Below, piece by piece: positions 25,922-34,653 of a stretch of DNA of 64,000 bases. A program made the translations under genes and the position numbers. Source of the stretch: Natrinema sp. SYSU A 869 (lineage in GTDB: Archaea > Halobacteriota > Halobacteria > Halobacteriales > Natrialbaceae); the NCBI RefSeq assembly GCF_019879105.1, contig NZ_CP082249.1:3286001-3350000 (forward strand), given 5' to 3'. Within the stretch, counting starts at the first letter, position 1. Each line of letters begins with the position of its first letter. The notes beneath the pieces are model-generated. The model was not told the origin of the DNA and searched no databases. It saw only the letters and a list, made by a program, of their open reading frames with translations.

Positions 25922-26398
25922 TTATTCAGCGGTGAGTCGCGGCTCTTCGGAGCGGTCGTCGACGTCGTCGGGATCGACCTGAATCGTCAGCACCGGTACC
26001 GATGCCCGTCGGACGACGCGTTCCGTGACGCTGCCGAGCAACAGTCGATCGATCCCGCCGCGGCCGTGGGTCCCCATCACGACCAGATCACACTCGGCGG
26101 GGTCGGCCTCCTCGACGATGACCTGACTCGGTGCACCCTCGAGTACCGCCGTTTCGACGGAGACGTCCGCCGGTGCGAGCTCCTCAACCCGACTGACCGC
26201 CGCCCGGCCCTCGTTGCGAAGCGCGTCGCTGACACCCTCGAGTGCCGTCTCCATGGGTAACCCGCCGTAGCCGACCGCGTTGACGACGTAGAGAGAGCGG
26301 ATCGTCGCGTCGTGCGTGCGAGCGAGGTCGAAAGCGTACTCGAGTGCGTGTTCGACCTCACGTGAGCCGTCGGTCGGGACGAGGATACAGTCGTACAT
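25922..26398 (-). CDS. universal stress protein (UspA family)
   Basis: The 158-residue protein is a UspA-fold nucleotide-binding protein: it starts MYDCILVPTDGSREVEHAL and carries the ATP-binding signature VMGTHGRGGIDRLLLGSVTERVVRRASVPVL (about 108-138), with G-x2-G-x9-G(S/T). UspA proteins are abundant in haloarchaea and are linked to stress survival. The acidic tail (DPDDVDDRSEEP) is typical of halophiles. Confidence 0.92.
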   Translation of the reverse strand: MYDCILVPTDGSREVEHALEYAFDLARTHDATIRSLYVVNAVGYGGLPMETALEGVSDALRNEGRAAVSRVEELAPADVSVETAVLEGAPSQVIVEEADPAECDLVVMGTHGRGGIDRLLLGSVTERVVRRASVPVLTIQVDPDDVDDRSEEPRLTAE

Positions 26399-26425
26399 TG
26401 GTACACGATATCATACAACACAGGA

Positions 26426-26433
26426 CTATATAA
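26426..26433 (-). promoter_or_regulatory. TATA box for the UspA gene
   Basis: On the minus strand TTATATAG lies about 30 nt upstream of the ATG at 26398, giving an almost leaderless transcript. Confidence 0.5.
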
Positions 26434-26570
26434 CGTTATCCTGACACGAGAGAGCGTCAACCGAGATGATAGCTTTCGTAGACACCGATTCGGAGTCCTC
26501 ACCGTCGAGTGCGCCGTGGAACGCGGCAAGAGGGGAAACGCTGATACAGCCGCCGGTCCAACCGGGGGCC

Positions 26571-27040
26571 ATGAGTGACAATCCGTGGACGGACCGGATC
26601 GTCGGCGAGCGAATGGCCGTCGATCAGGAGTTCTCGACGCAGATCGAGGCGTCACAGTTTTCCAACCAGCAGTGGAGCCTAATCATGACCGCCACGGAGT
26701 TCGAGATCGAACACCCCGACGACCCGGATCGGGCGCAGCTCGTCGCCAATACGGACAAAATCGACGGGATCATCCCCGAACTCGACAACGTCCAGTCCGG
26801 GATGGGCGCGATGGCCGGTGGGGGTGGCGGAGCCGACAGGGGTTCAAGTTCCTCGAGCGGCGGCGTCTTCGACTCGATCATGGGGCACTCGGTATCGGGG
26901 GCAACAGCGGTTCCTCGGAGGACAAACAACGGGAGGCGGCCGAACAACTCACGCAGGAGTACGCCGAGGAACTCCAGTCACACCTCGAGTCGAAGGGGAA
27001 GTGGGAAACGATTCGGCGGCAGGCTACCGACAGCCAGTGA
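26571..27040 (+). CDS. DUF5799-like haloarchaeal protein, frameshifted in a G run
   Basis: Residues 1-104 read MSDNPWTDRIVGERMAVDQEF, FSNQQWSLIMTATEFEIEHP and a Gly/Ser-rich linker ending in FDSIMG. The remainder (ALGIGGNSGSSEDKQREAAE to LESKGKWETIRRQATDSQ) is in another frame. The junction is a run of four G at about 26882-26885. One more G would restore a single protein of about 156 residues with the layout I associate with the DUF5799 family. Function is unknown. It may be a sequencing error or a real mutation. Confidence 0.65.
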
Positions 27041-27094
27041 TACCCGTCGCCTGTCGCACTGCCGAATATCGAGCACGACGCATCGGCCTCGCCG

Positions 27095-27238
27095 TCAGTC
27101 GCCAGCGTGAAAGAGCGTGTACTCGCTGGTTTCGTAGATATTGATGAGCTCGTTGATGAGCTCGTCGTCGGACTCGTCGTCGACGCGCAGTGCATCCAGT
27201 CGGTCGATCGTCTCCTCCTCAAGTTCGACGGATGGCAT
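27095..27238 (-). CDS. small acidic protein of the DUF7557/antitoxin-like type
   Basis: This 47-residue protein reads MPSVELEEETIDRLDALR, then DDELINELINIYETSEYTLF. It resembles a short haloarchaeal family with a ribbon-helix-like start, sometimes called antitoxin-like. No toxin gene is seen next to it. The ATG at 27236-27238 is the obvious start. Confidence 0.65.
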   Translation of the reverse strand: MPSVELEEETIDRLDALRVDDESDDELINELINIYETSEYTLFHAGD

Positions 27239-27363
27239 ATTCGGAGTTCCGACGCCGAGACGCAAAAAGACCAGGGCGAGTCGCGGCCCGACGCGTTTCG
27301 GCCTCGATCGCGTCCCGGGTGCAAGCCACAGCATCTTTACGGACGGTTCCCGACCGTAGGCAT

Positions 27364-27654
27364 ATGAGCGACGAAGTCCAGACAACGACGTTCTCGATCA
27401 GTTCCGAAGACGGCGCGACCGACGAAATCACGATCCCGTCCGGTCTCGTCGACCTCGTTGCCGAGGGCGACCAGAGTGACGCTGAAACCATCGGTGACGT
27501 CATGCTGCTTTCCTTCGCCAGCCGCGCCCACCACATCGTCCACCACGACGAGGACGCCGGCGCGGAACTCGAGGCCCAGGAGGCCCGCGTGATGGATCTC
27601 TTCGAGGAGCGGTTCGGCGTCACGTTCGGCGAGGCGACCGGTCACCAGCACTGA
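27364..27654 (+). CDS. conserved haloarchaeal small acidic protein
   Basis: This 96-residue soluble protein starts MSDEVQTTTFSISSEDG and ends VMDLFEERFGVTFGEATGHQH. It matches a widespread haloarchaeal family of unknown function (DUF7545-like, number uncertain). A TATA-like CATCTTTACGG lies about 27 nt upstream of the ATG. Confidence 0.7.
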   Translation: MSDEVQTTTFSISSEDGATDEITIPSGLVDLVAEGDQSDAETIGDVMLLSFASRAHHIVHHDEDAGAELEAQEARVMDLFEERFGVTFGEATGHQH

Positions 27655-27771
27655 CGACCGCGACGCACTGATCAGCGCAGTCTCCGCACTGTCTTTTTCG
27701 CATCCAACGTTACCGAGAAAGCGAGCGATTCCACGCGAGAGTGATGACAGAAGCGAGGCGTCGTGCACCGC

Positions 27772-30700
27772 TTAGTCGGCGGCTTCTTCGCTTCCAGCAG
27801 TTTCCTCTATGGCTCCCGCAGCTGGGTCGCCCAGCGTCTCGACCGGTTCGGTATCTGGGTCGTCATCCGGTTCTGCATCGTCAGGCGGTCCCGCATCATC
27901 GGGCGGTCCCGCGTCGTCAGGCGGTCCCGCATCGTCAGGTGGTCCTGCATCGTCAGGCGGCCCCGCATCATCAGGAGGACCAGGGTCCTCAGGTGGGGTC
28001 TCCGATCCACCGTCCGGTCCCGCATCACCGTTCGCTCCCCCGGATCCCGCTGTGGCCGCCTCGATCGTCACCGACACCTGATCGTCGTCGGTCGTGATCG
28101 TATGCGTCGACGTTCCCTCCGGCAACGCCGACGAGAACGGAATCTCGGCCGTTTGCCCGCCCGCGAGCGTCACGGTCGACTCGGCGACGGGTTGGTCGTC
28201 AACGCTGTAGGTCACCGTCTGCGTTCCCTCGAGATCACCCTGGTTCTCGACCGTCGCCGCTACCGTCACTTCTTCGCCGGGGTCTCCGCTGGCGGGCGCG
28301 GAAACGTCGACCACGGCGAACGCGGCTGGCTCACCGCTCTCCTCGACTGTCACTGTCGTCTCGGCGGTCTCGTTGTCAGTCGATACCTCGAGAGGGTACT
28401 CGCCGGGCTCGAGATTCGACGTGGGGTAGGTCAGCGTGCCCGTCTGGGTCTCACCGGGCTCGAGCGTAACCGACAACGGGTCACTGGCGATACCGCCGAC
28501 GGCGATTTCGATGTCTTGCGTCCCCGCTTCGTCGCCGACGTTCTCGAGTTCGGCCTCGACCGTGATGGGATCGCCCTGTTCGACCGGGCTGTTGGTCTCT
28601 ACGATCGAGACGCCGAATGTCGCGGGCTCGCCGCTCTCCTCGACTATCACCGTCGTCTCGGCGGTCTCATTCTCGGTCGATACCTCGAGGGGGTACTCGC
28701 CGGGCTCGAGGTCGTCCGTCTCGGCGGTAAACGAGACGGTCTGGCTTTCGTCGGACTCGAGGGTGACGGACTCCGAGTCGATCGTGGCATCGCCGATCGC
28801 GAGCGTGACGTTCTGCGTGCCCGCTTCGCCGCCGACGTTCTGGACTTCGGCCTCGATCTCGAGTTGGTCACCCCGCTCGACCGGACTGGTGAGGTTCGTG
28901 ATCGAGACGCCGAATTCAGCAGGATCGGAGGGCTCGATCTCGCCGGCGGGCGGCGTCGCCGCGGTCACGGGGTCGTCGTACCCGTAGTTCGCGAAGTCGA
29001 TCGCCCAGACGAGTCGTTCGTCGTCGCTCTCGGGCGTCCACTCGATGGTGAACGTTCCCTCGCCAGGCTCCAGTTCGGACGGCGGGTCGTCGGTCGCGGT
29101 CCCCTCGACGAACTGGCTGTTCCCGGCGATCGTCGCGTTGTTCGGGTTCTCGTAACCGAAAGTCACGTCGATGGCGTTCCCGTCCTCGGTGGGCGTCGTC
29201 TCTTCGACCGAAAGCGCCGGGAGTTCCGGTCGAGCCTCCTCGTCGCACTCCCTCGCCGAGGGATTCGCGTAGTCGATCGACGCAAAGGGCACCGCTTCCG
29301 GCGAACTGATACCGGAGATGTAGGTTCCGAAGGTGCCGTAGTCGGGAACCTCGACGATCACCTCGTCGTCATCGGTCGTTACGTCGCGTTCGTCGCCGAC
29401 CTCGAAGACGATCGTACCAGTAAACGGTGCCTCGATCTCGTCACCGGCAGTGACTGCGTCCTCGATGATCGTATTCCCGAAGCCGGCGGAATCATAGAAT
29501 CCCGTGCTCGCCGCGACCTGATCGCCCTCCTCGAGCGACGCGGTGACCACCGCACGCGAGCAACTCGTGAACTCGACATCGAACTCCGGGAGTTCGCCGT
29601 CGACCGTGTACTCGACGGAATCCGACTCGATGGGCGTCCCATCCGCTGCCGCGACGACCGCGACCTCGAGCGTCGCGTTCTCCTCGAGGGGCGGCTCCAG
29701 GTCGAACTCGGTCGGGCCGATCGTTTCGTTGGCAGCGAACGTGTCGCTCTCGGCGAGTTGCGTCCCGTTCTCGTCGGTGACGGTGATCGCGTACTCGACT
29801 GACGCGTTGGCCGCGGTGAGGGTGAGCGTCTCGCCGTCACCCGTCTGATCGGTCACCGAGAGGTTCGCCGTCGGCTCTGTCGGATCGGGTTCTACGACCG
29901 CGTACTCGATGGAGTCGTTCGCCAGCACTGCGTCGTCCGTCGCGGCGCGAACCGAGACGTTGACAGTCGTGTTCGCCTCAAGTGGCGGCTCCAGTTCGAG
30001 GGTTTGCTCCGCGACCGTCTCGTTGGCCTCGAAGGAATCGCTGTCGACCCGTTGGCCGTCGTACTCCGCTGTAATGACGTATGGCACGGACGCGCTCGCT
30101 GCGCCGATATCGAGGGTCTCGCCGTCGCCTTCTTGATCGTCGACCGACAGCGTCGCGTTCGGCTCGTCGGGCTCGTCCGCGATGGTATACTCGATCGTCT
30201 CGTTCGTGAGCGGTTCGTCGTCGTCCGTCCCGAGGACTGCTACGTCGAGCGTCGCGTTCTCCTCGAGGGGCGGCTCCAAGTCGACGGTCTCGTTCGTGAC
30301 CGTTTCGTTCGCCTCGAATGACTCGGTCTCTGCAAGTCGGGTGCCGTTCTCATCGGTGACGGCGAGCGCGTAGTCGACGGTCGCACTCGCCTCGTCGATC
30401 GTCAGCGTAGACCCGTTGCCCGTCTGGTCGTCCACGGACAGCGTCGCATCGGGTTGCTCGTCCGGCTCGTCCGCAATGGTGTACTCAACGGATTCGTTCG
30501 CGAGCGCTGCTCCGTCCTCGCCAACGATCGAGACATCGACGGACGTGTTCTCCGCGATCGGCGGCTCGAGGTCGAGCGTGAGATTCGTGACCTCCTCGCC
30601 GGCCGCGAACGTGTCGCTCTCGATGGTTTCGCCGTCGTACGACGCGGTCACGGTGTAGGGGACAGATGCGTTTGCCGCCGCGACCTCGAGGGTTTCACCA

Positions 30701-32787
30701 TCGCCCGTCTGGTCGTTGACCGACAGCATCACATTCGGTTCGTCGAGTTCGTCAGCGACCGTCACGAACGCGCCGTCGAGCACCGGTGCGCCGCCCTCGG
30801 TGACGTACGGCACGTCTTCTTCGCCGTCGGACTCGGCGTACTGGAACGTCCCGTCGTCGTTCGTATCGTGGTGGACGACCGCCACGAGCACGTCGCTTTC
30901 CGCGAGTGGCTCGTCGAGTTCGACCGTGACGTTCTCGTGCTCGCCGGCCTCGAGCTCGCTCGAGACGCCGACGATATCGTCTGGATCGGCGTCGACGGCG
31001 ACGCCCTCGTAGATCGCCACGAAGCCGCCTTCAGAGAGCGAGACGTCTTCGATCCTGACCTGCTCACCCTCGGACTCCTGATCGGGGAAGTCGATCGAGG
31101 CCGTCCCCTCGATCCGATCGATCGTCTCGATGCGCTGGACGACTTCGACCTCGACGTGCTGGGAGATCACCGTCACGTCGTCGGTATCCTCTTGGATCGC
31201 GTACGCGACGGCGTCGGCTGCAGTCTCCTGAGTCAGCGTCTGGAGTTGCGTAATGCTGATCTGCTGGGACTGGACGACCTGCGCCGTCTCCTCGCAGGCA
31301 CTTCGCGCCGCGGTCTGGATCTGCGTGACCGACGCCTCCTGTGACTGGACGAGCGCGCCGCTCGCACCGCCACGTGCGAGCTGCTGGACCTGCGTCACGT
31401 CGACGACCTGTGTCTGGGTCACCGATCCCTGGCCGGCACCGAACGCGGCGGCCTGTACCTGCTCGACCGAAACCTCTTGCCGCTGGATCGCGCTGGTCAC
31501 CGCACCCTCCGCGGCACCGGTCGCGGCCGACTGAATCTGCGTGACCGACACCTCCTGTCGCTGGACGAGCACGCCGCCCGCGCTCCCGTCAGCGGCCGCC
31601 TGAATCTGTTCGACGGTCGCCGCTTGGCTCTGGGAAATCGCCCCCTTCGCCGCACCGAACGACGACTCCTGAACTTGCGTGATCGAGGCGCGTTGGCGCT
31701 GCTCGAGACGTGTGGATTGCACCTGTTTCAGCGACCCCCGACTCGCACCGCGGGCCGCCGCCTGCGTCTGCTCGACCGAAACCGCCTGTTTCTGGACGAG
31801 CGCACCTTTCGCCGCCCCGGCAGCGGCCTTCTGTATCTGCTTGATTGTTACCTGCTGGCGCTGCTCGGCATCGACGCGTTGTTCCTGTGTGAGCGCAGCT
31901 CGCGTACTCCCCTCGAGCGAGCCGGCAGCCCCGCCGACCGCCGCGTGCTGGACGTGCTCGAGCGTCACTCGCTGGCGCTGCTCGGCCGATATCGACTGGT
32001 ACTGCGTCAGCACGCCGTAGGCCGCTCCCTGTGCGGCTTCCTGAATCTTCGACACTTCGCCAACGTCTTTCGCGCCCGCCTCACTCGCGGCACCCGCGGC
32101 CGCACCGCTAGTCGCGACCTGAATCTGCTCGACGCTCACACGCTGGCTCTGGGCGACCGCACCGTGTGCTGCACCCCAGGTTGCGCTCTGTAACTGGGTG
32201 GCGTTCACCGACTGGGACTGGGAGAGCCCGCCGGCAGTTGCGCCGCCGACCGCGTACTGAATCTGGGTCGCGTTCACCGACTGTTCCTGAATCAGCGCGC
32301 CGTGGACCGCGCCCTTCGTCGCCGCCTGAACCTGCTCAGCCTCGACGGTCTGATACTGGGAAACTGCCCCTCGAGCGCCCTCGAGCGCCGCCGCTCGCTG
32401 TTCCTGAGTCACCTCGACGCCCTGGGACTGGACGAGTGCGATCCCCTCGCTGATGCCCGACTCGACAGCGTCCTCGTGCTCCTGCTGGACCGATGCCTGC
32501 GCGTTCGCTCCGCCGTCCGCGGCAGTCGGGTCTCCGTCGGTTGCGGACGGTTCCATCGTCACCGGCTCGAACTCGAAGCCGGTCGCCGACCGTGCGCTCG
32601 CCTGCCCGCTCTCGTTCTGAACCACTGCCCGTCTCTGGTCTCCGGTCGGCGATTCGGCGGTCGCGTCGGGATCGTCGTCAGGCGCGACCCGCTCGAGGCC
32701 GCCTCCGAGTACCGGCAACGCGACGACGCTGCCGACCATCGCGGCCACAACCAGAACAACGGCGATGGTGGTTTGCGTTCGTCTCAT
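27772..32787 (-). CDS. giant secreted repeat protein: Gln/Gly-Ala repeats, DUF7282, CARDB
   Basis: The 1671-residue protein begins with a signal peptide (MRRTQTTIAVVLVVAAMVG). Domains in order: about 15 repeats of some 23 residues (about 125-530) with consensus VSVEQIQ-xAAxGAAxGA-[LV]xQxQ; a DUF7282-like domain (about 575-680); four Ig-like repeats of about 95 residues, each opening with LSV-[DN]-DQTGDGETL (about 680-1075); a further beta-rich region with three Cys (about 1075-1290); three CARDB-type domains (about 1296-1570); and an acidic Pro tail with six GPPDDA units. No PGF-CTERM or C-terminal membrane anchor is seen. It is probably a released or cell-wall-associated surface protein. The 23-residue repeat is unfamiliar to me. 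Confidence 0.88.
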   Translation of the reverse strand: MRRTQTTIAVVLVVAAMVGSVVALPVLGGGLERVAPDDDPDATAESPTGDQRRAVVQNESGQASARSATGFEFEPVTMEPSATDGDPTAADGGANAQASVQQEHEDAVESGISEGIALVQSQGVEVTQEQRAAALEGARGAVSQYQTVEAEQVQAATKGAVHGALIQEQSVNATQIQYAVGGATAGGLSQSQSVNATQLQSATWGAAHGAVAQSQRVSVEQIQVATSGAAAGAASEAGAKDVGEVSKIQEAAQGAAYGVLTQYQSISAEQRQRVTLEHVQHAAVGGAAGSLEGSTRAALTQEQRVDAEQRQQVTIKQIQKAAAGAAKGALVQKQAVSVEQTQAAARGASRGSLKQVQSTRLEQRQRASITQVQESSFGAAKGAISQSQAATVEQIQAAADGSAGGVLVQRQEVSVTQIQSAATGAAEGAVTSAIQRQEVSVEQVQAAAFGAGQGSVTQTQVVDVTQVQQLARGGASGALVQSQEASVTQIQTAARSACEETAQVVQSQQISITQLQTLTQETAADAVAYAIQEDTDDVTVISQHVEVEVVQRIETIDRIEGTASIDFPDQESEGEQVRIEDVSLSEGGFVAIYEGVAVDADPDDIVGVSSELEAGEHENVTVELDEPLAESDVLVAVVHHDTNDDGTFQYAESDGEEDVPYVTEGGAPVLDGAFVTVADELDEPNVMLSVNDQTGDGETLEVAAANASVPYTVTASYDGETIESDTFAAGEEVTNLTLDLEPPIAENTSVDVSIVGEDGAALANESVEYTIADEPDEQPDATLSVDDQTGNGSTLTIDEASATVDYALAVTDENGTRLAETESFEANETVTNETVDLEPPLEENATLDVAVLGTDDDEPLTNETIEYTIADEPDEPNATLSVDDQEGDGETLDIGAASASVPYVITAEYDGQRVDSDSFEANETVAEQTLELEPPLEANTTVNVSVRAATDDAVLANDSIEYAVVEPDPTEPTANLSVTDQTGDGETLTLTAANASVEYAITVTDENGTQLAESDTFAANETIGPTEFDLEPPLEENATLEVAVVAAADGTPIESDSVEYTVDGELPEFDVEFTSCSRAVVTASLEEGDQVAASTGFYDSAGFGNTIIEDAVTAGDEIEAPFTGTIVFEVGDERDVTTDDDEVIVEVPDYGTFGTYISGISSPEAVPFASIDYANPSARECDEEARPELPALSVEETTPTEDGNAIDVTFGYENPNNATIAGNSQFVEGTATDDPPSELEPGEGTFTIEWTPESDDERLVWAIDFANYGYDDPVTAATPPAGEIEPSDPAEFGVSITNLTSPVERGDQLEIEAEVQNVGGEAGTQNVTLAIGDATIDSESVTLESDESQTVSFTAETDDLEPGEYPLEVSTENETAETTVIVEESGEPATFGVSIVETNSPVEQGDPITVEAELENVGDEAGTQDIEIAVGGIASDPLSVTLEPGETQTGTLTYPTSNLEPGEYPLEVSTDNETAETTVTVEESGEPAAFAVVDVSAPASGDPGEEVTVAATVENQGDLEGTQTVTYSVDDQPVAESTVTLAGGQTAEIPFSSALPEGTSTHTITTDDDQVSVTIEAATAGSGGANGDAGPDGGSETPPEDPGPPDDAGPPDDAGPPDDAGPPDDAGPPDDAGPPDDAEPDDDPDTEPVETLGDPAAGAIEETAGSEEAAD
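27875..27982 (-). repeat. six 18-bp tandem repeats encoding GPPDDA
   Basis: Six consecutive 18-bp units (plus-strand form GCATCGTCAGGCGGTCCC with a few changes) encode (GPPDDA)6 in the acidic tail of the giant surface protein. The copies are nearly identical, so copy number may vary between strains by slippage. Confidence 0.9.
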
Positions 32788-33286
32788 CGAACGGACCCTC
32801 CTGTCGCGTCGCTCGTCTCCGTCGTCTCGATCCCGCCGTTCCGCCCGCGACTCGCGTGATCATGGATACGGCGTCCGCTCCGATACCGGAATTTCGCTCC
32901 GTCGTCGGCTCGTCTGACACCCACTTTCGCGACGTAATTCCCCCGATCGCCAGCCCTCGTACTACCGGTTCGCATTTTTCCACCACGGGGCGGAACGAAC
33001 GCATAAGACCGCCGGTCGTTCCGGTTAGCGAGACGAGACAATACGTTATTACCCGCTCCGCTCGAGCGTGCAGCAAGCACGAACGGCCGAGTGACGGCTG
33101 CTTACTCGAACTTCCGGTAATCGAACAGTGATGGCAACTGTCACCGTCGCTGTGTGGAAGCCCACTGTTTCGTCCCAGTCTCGAGTCGCCGTCCGCCACG
33201 AAATTGGCTCGAGAAGACCTGTCAATCCGCTCTCCGATAGGCTCGGAAACCGAAGTCTTGATCCGGGTTTACGAGAGAGCGAGCGT
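32788..33286. other. divergent promoter region, surface protein / bioY
   Basis: About 500 bp with no supported gene, lying between the giant secreted protein (minus) and bioY (plus). A small nested inverted repeat (ACAGT-7 nt-ACTGT, about 33128-33144) is present, but nothing shows it is an operator. Confidence 0.4.
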
Positions 33287-33874
33287 ATGGCAACGGAACG
33301 GAACTCGGTCGATCCAGTCGACGACGCCGTCATCCGGCAGTTCGCTCGGGCAGCGATGCTCGCAGCGCTGATGGGGGCGTCAGTACTGGTGTCAATCCCG
33401 ATCCCTCTCTCGCCGGCTCCGATCACGCTGCAGGTGTTGTTTGTCTTCCTCGCCGGACTCATTCTGGGGCCGGTCTGGGGGGCGATCTCGGTCCTACTGT
33501 ACCTCACGTCGGGTGCCGCCGGCGCTCCGGTCTTCGCCGGCCTGAACAGCGGACTCGGAATCCTGATTGGGCAGACGGCCGGCTACCTGTGGTCGTATCC
33601 GATCGCCGCGGCGCTGATCGGATTCATCGTCCACCGTGGAACGACGCTTCGCGACCTGCAGAGCGTTCGATTCCCGATTCTCGCCGGCACACTCGTCATG
33701 GCGACGATCGTCATCTACGGCATGGGGACGGCCTACATGGCTTGGCTCCTCGGGATGGGGGCTTGGGAGGCCGTCACGGCCGGTGCGCTCCCGTTCATTC
33801 CCGGTGAATTACTCAAGATCGCCGCAGCGATCGCCATCGTCAGATCCGGCCGGATCACGCCGGTTCGCTCGTGA
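33287..33874 (+). CDS. bioY: biotin transporter BioY (ECF S component)
   Basis: This 195-residue membrane protein with six hydrophobic segments is the biotin-binding S component of an ECF transporter. Typical BioY features are PLSPAPITLQVLFVFLAG (about 42-60), YLTSGAAGAPVFAG (about 77-90) and LGILIGQTAGYLW. It is the first gene of a bioY-ecfA-ecfT group, 4 bp ahead of the ATPase gene. With BirA at 23.5 kb it gives the cell biotin uptake and use. No biotin synthesis genes lie in the window. Confidence 0.93.
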   Translation: MATERNSVDPVDDAVIRQFARAAMLAALMGASVLVSIPIPLSPAPITLQVLFVFLAGLILGPVWGAISVLLYLTSGAAGAPVFAGLNSGLGILIGQTAGYLWSYPIAAALIGFIVHRGTTLRDLQSVRFPILAGTLVMATIVIYGMGTAYMAWLLGMGAWEAVTAGALPFIPGELLKIAAAIAIVRSGRITPVRS

Positions 33875-33878
33875 CGAT

Positions 33879-34586
33879 ATGATGATCGAGTTTCAGTCGG
33901 TCTCCTACGCGTTCGACGATATCCCCGTCCTCAAGGACGTGTCGCTGTCGATCGACGACGGCGAGTTCGTCCTGCTGGCGGGGGCCAACGGCAGCGGGAA
34001 GACGACGCTGTTGCGCCACTGCAACGGCCTGCTAACCCCCGATTCCGGCGCGGTTCGCGTCAACGGCACGCCCGTCGAAGACAACCTGATCGCCGCCCGC
34101 TCGAGCGTCGGGATGGTCTTCCAGCACCCACGTGACCAGTTCGTCGCCGCGACCGTGGGTGCAGACGTCGCCTTCGGCCCCGAAAACCTCGGCCTCGAGC
34201 GCGAAGAGATCGATCGCCGCGTCGCGGCCGCACTCGAGGCGGTGAACATGACCGACCGAGACGACAACCGAATTGACGCCCTCTCGGGCGGCGAACAGTC
34301 CCGCGTGGCGATCGCGGGCGCGCTCGCTATGGAACCGACCCACCTCGTCCTCGACGAACCCTTTACCGGGCTCGACGAACCGGCCCGCCGGTCGGTCCTC
34401 GAGCGACTCGAATCGCTGGCGGCCGACGGCACCGGCGTCTTGCTCGCGACGCACGACCTCAGAGACGTCTGCGGGCTCGCCGATCGCGTGATCGCCATGC
34501 ACGACGGCCGCGTCGCCGTTGACGGATCACCCGAAGACGCGCTCGGGGAGCTGGCGGGCCTCGAGGTCCGCGTTCCGGACCGATGA
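33879..34586 (+). CDS. ECF transporter ATPase (BioM/EcfA type)
   Basis: This 235-residue ABC ATPase powers the biotin ECF transporter. Walker A is GANGSGKTT (about 35-43), the Q-loop VFQHPRDQF (about 83), the signature LSGGEQSRVAIAG (about 134), Walker B HLVLDEPF (about 154) and the switch His in LLATHD (about 190). Two ATGs (33879 and 33882) are possible. The HPRDQF after the Gln is typical of ECF ATPases. It lies between bioY and the EcfT gene. Confidence 0.93.
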   Translation: MMIEFQSVSYAFDDIPVLKDVSLSIDDGEFVLLAGANGSGKTTLLRHCNGLLTPDSGAVRVNGTPVEDNLIAARSSVGMVFQHPRDQFVAATVGADVAFGPENLGLEREEIDRRVAAALEAVNMTDRDDNRIDALSGGEQSRVAIAGALAMEPTHLVLDEPFTGLDEPARRSVLERLESLAADGTGVLLATHDLRDVCGLADRVIAMHDGRVAVDGSPEDALGELAGLEVRVPDR

Positions 34587-34653
34587 CGGCGCATTCCATG
34601 GACGATCGAAGCGGGCGAACCGAACTATCGGCACGACAGGTGAGCGAGAACAG

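Noticed and set aside
27095-27238. Toxin-antitoxin pair around the small DUF7557-like gene
   Set aside because: No toxin-like gene is adjacent; the same holds for the RHH gene at 58894-59103.
27875-27982. Tandem 18-bp repeats as a CRISPR array
   Set aside because: The units are contiguous without spacers and encode GPPDDA in frame.
27763-29802. 679-residue plus-strand open frame opposite the giant secreted protein
   Set aside because: It is Arg/Asp/Val-rich antisense sequence with no domain, created by the GC-rich codons of the real gene on the minus strand.
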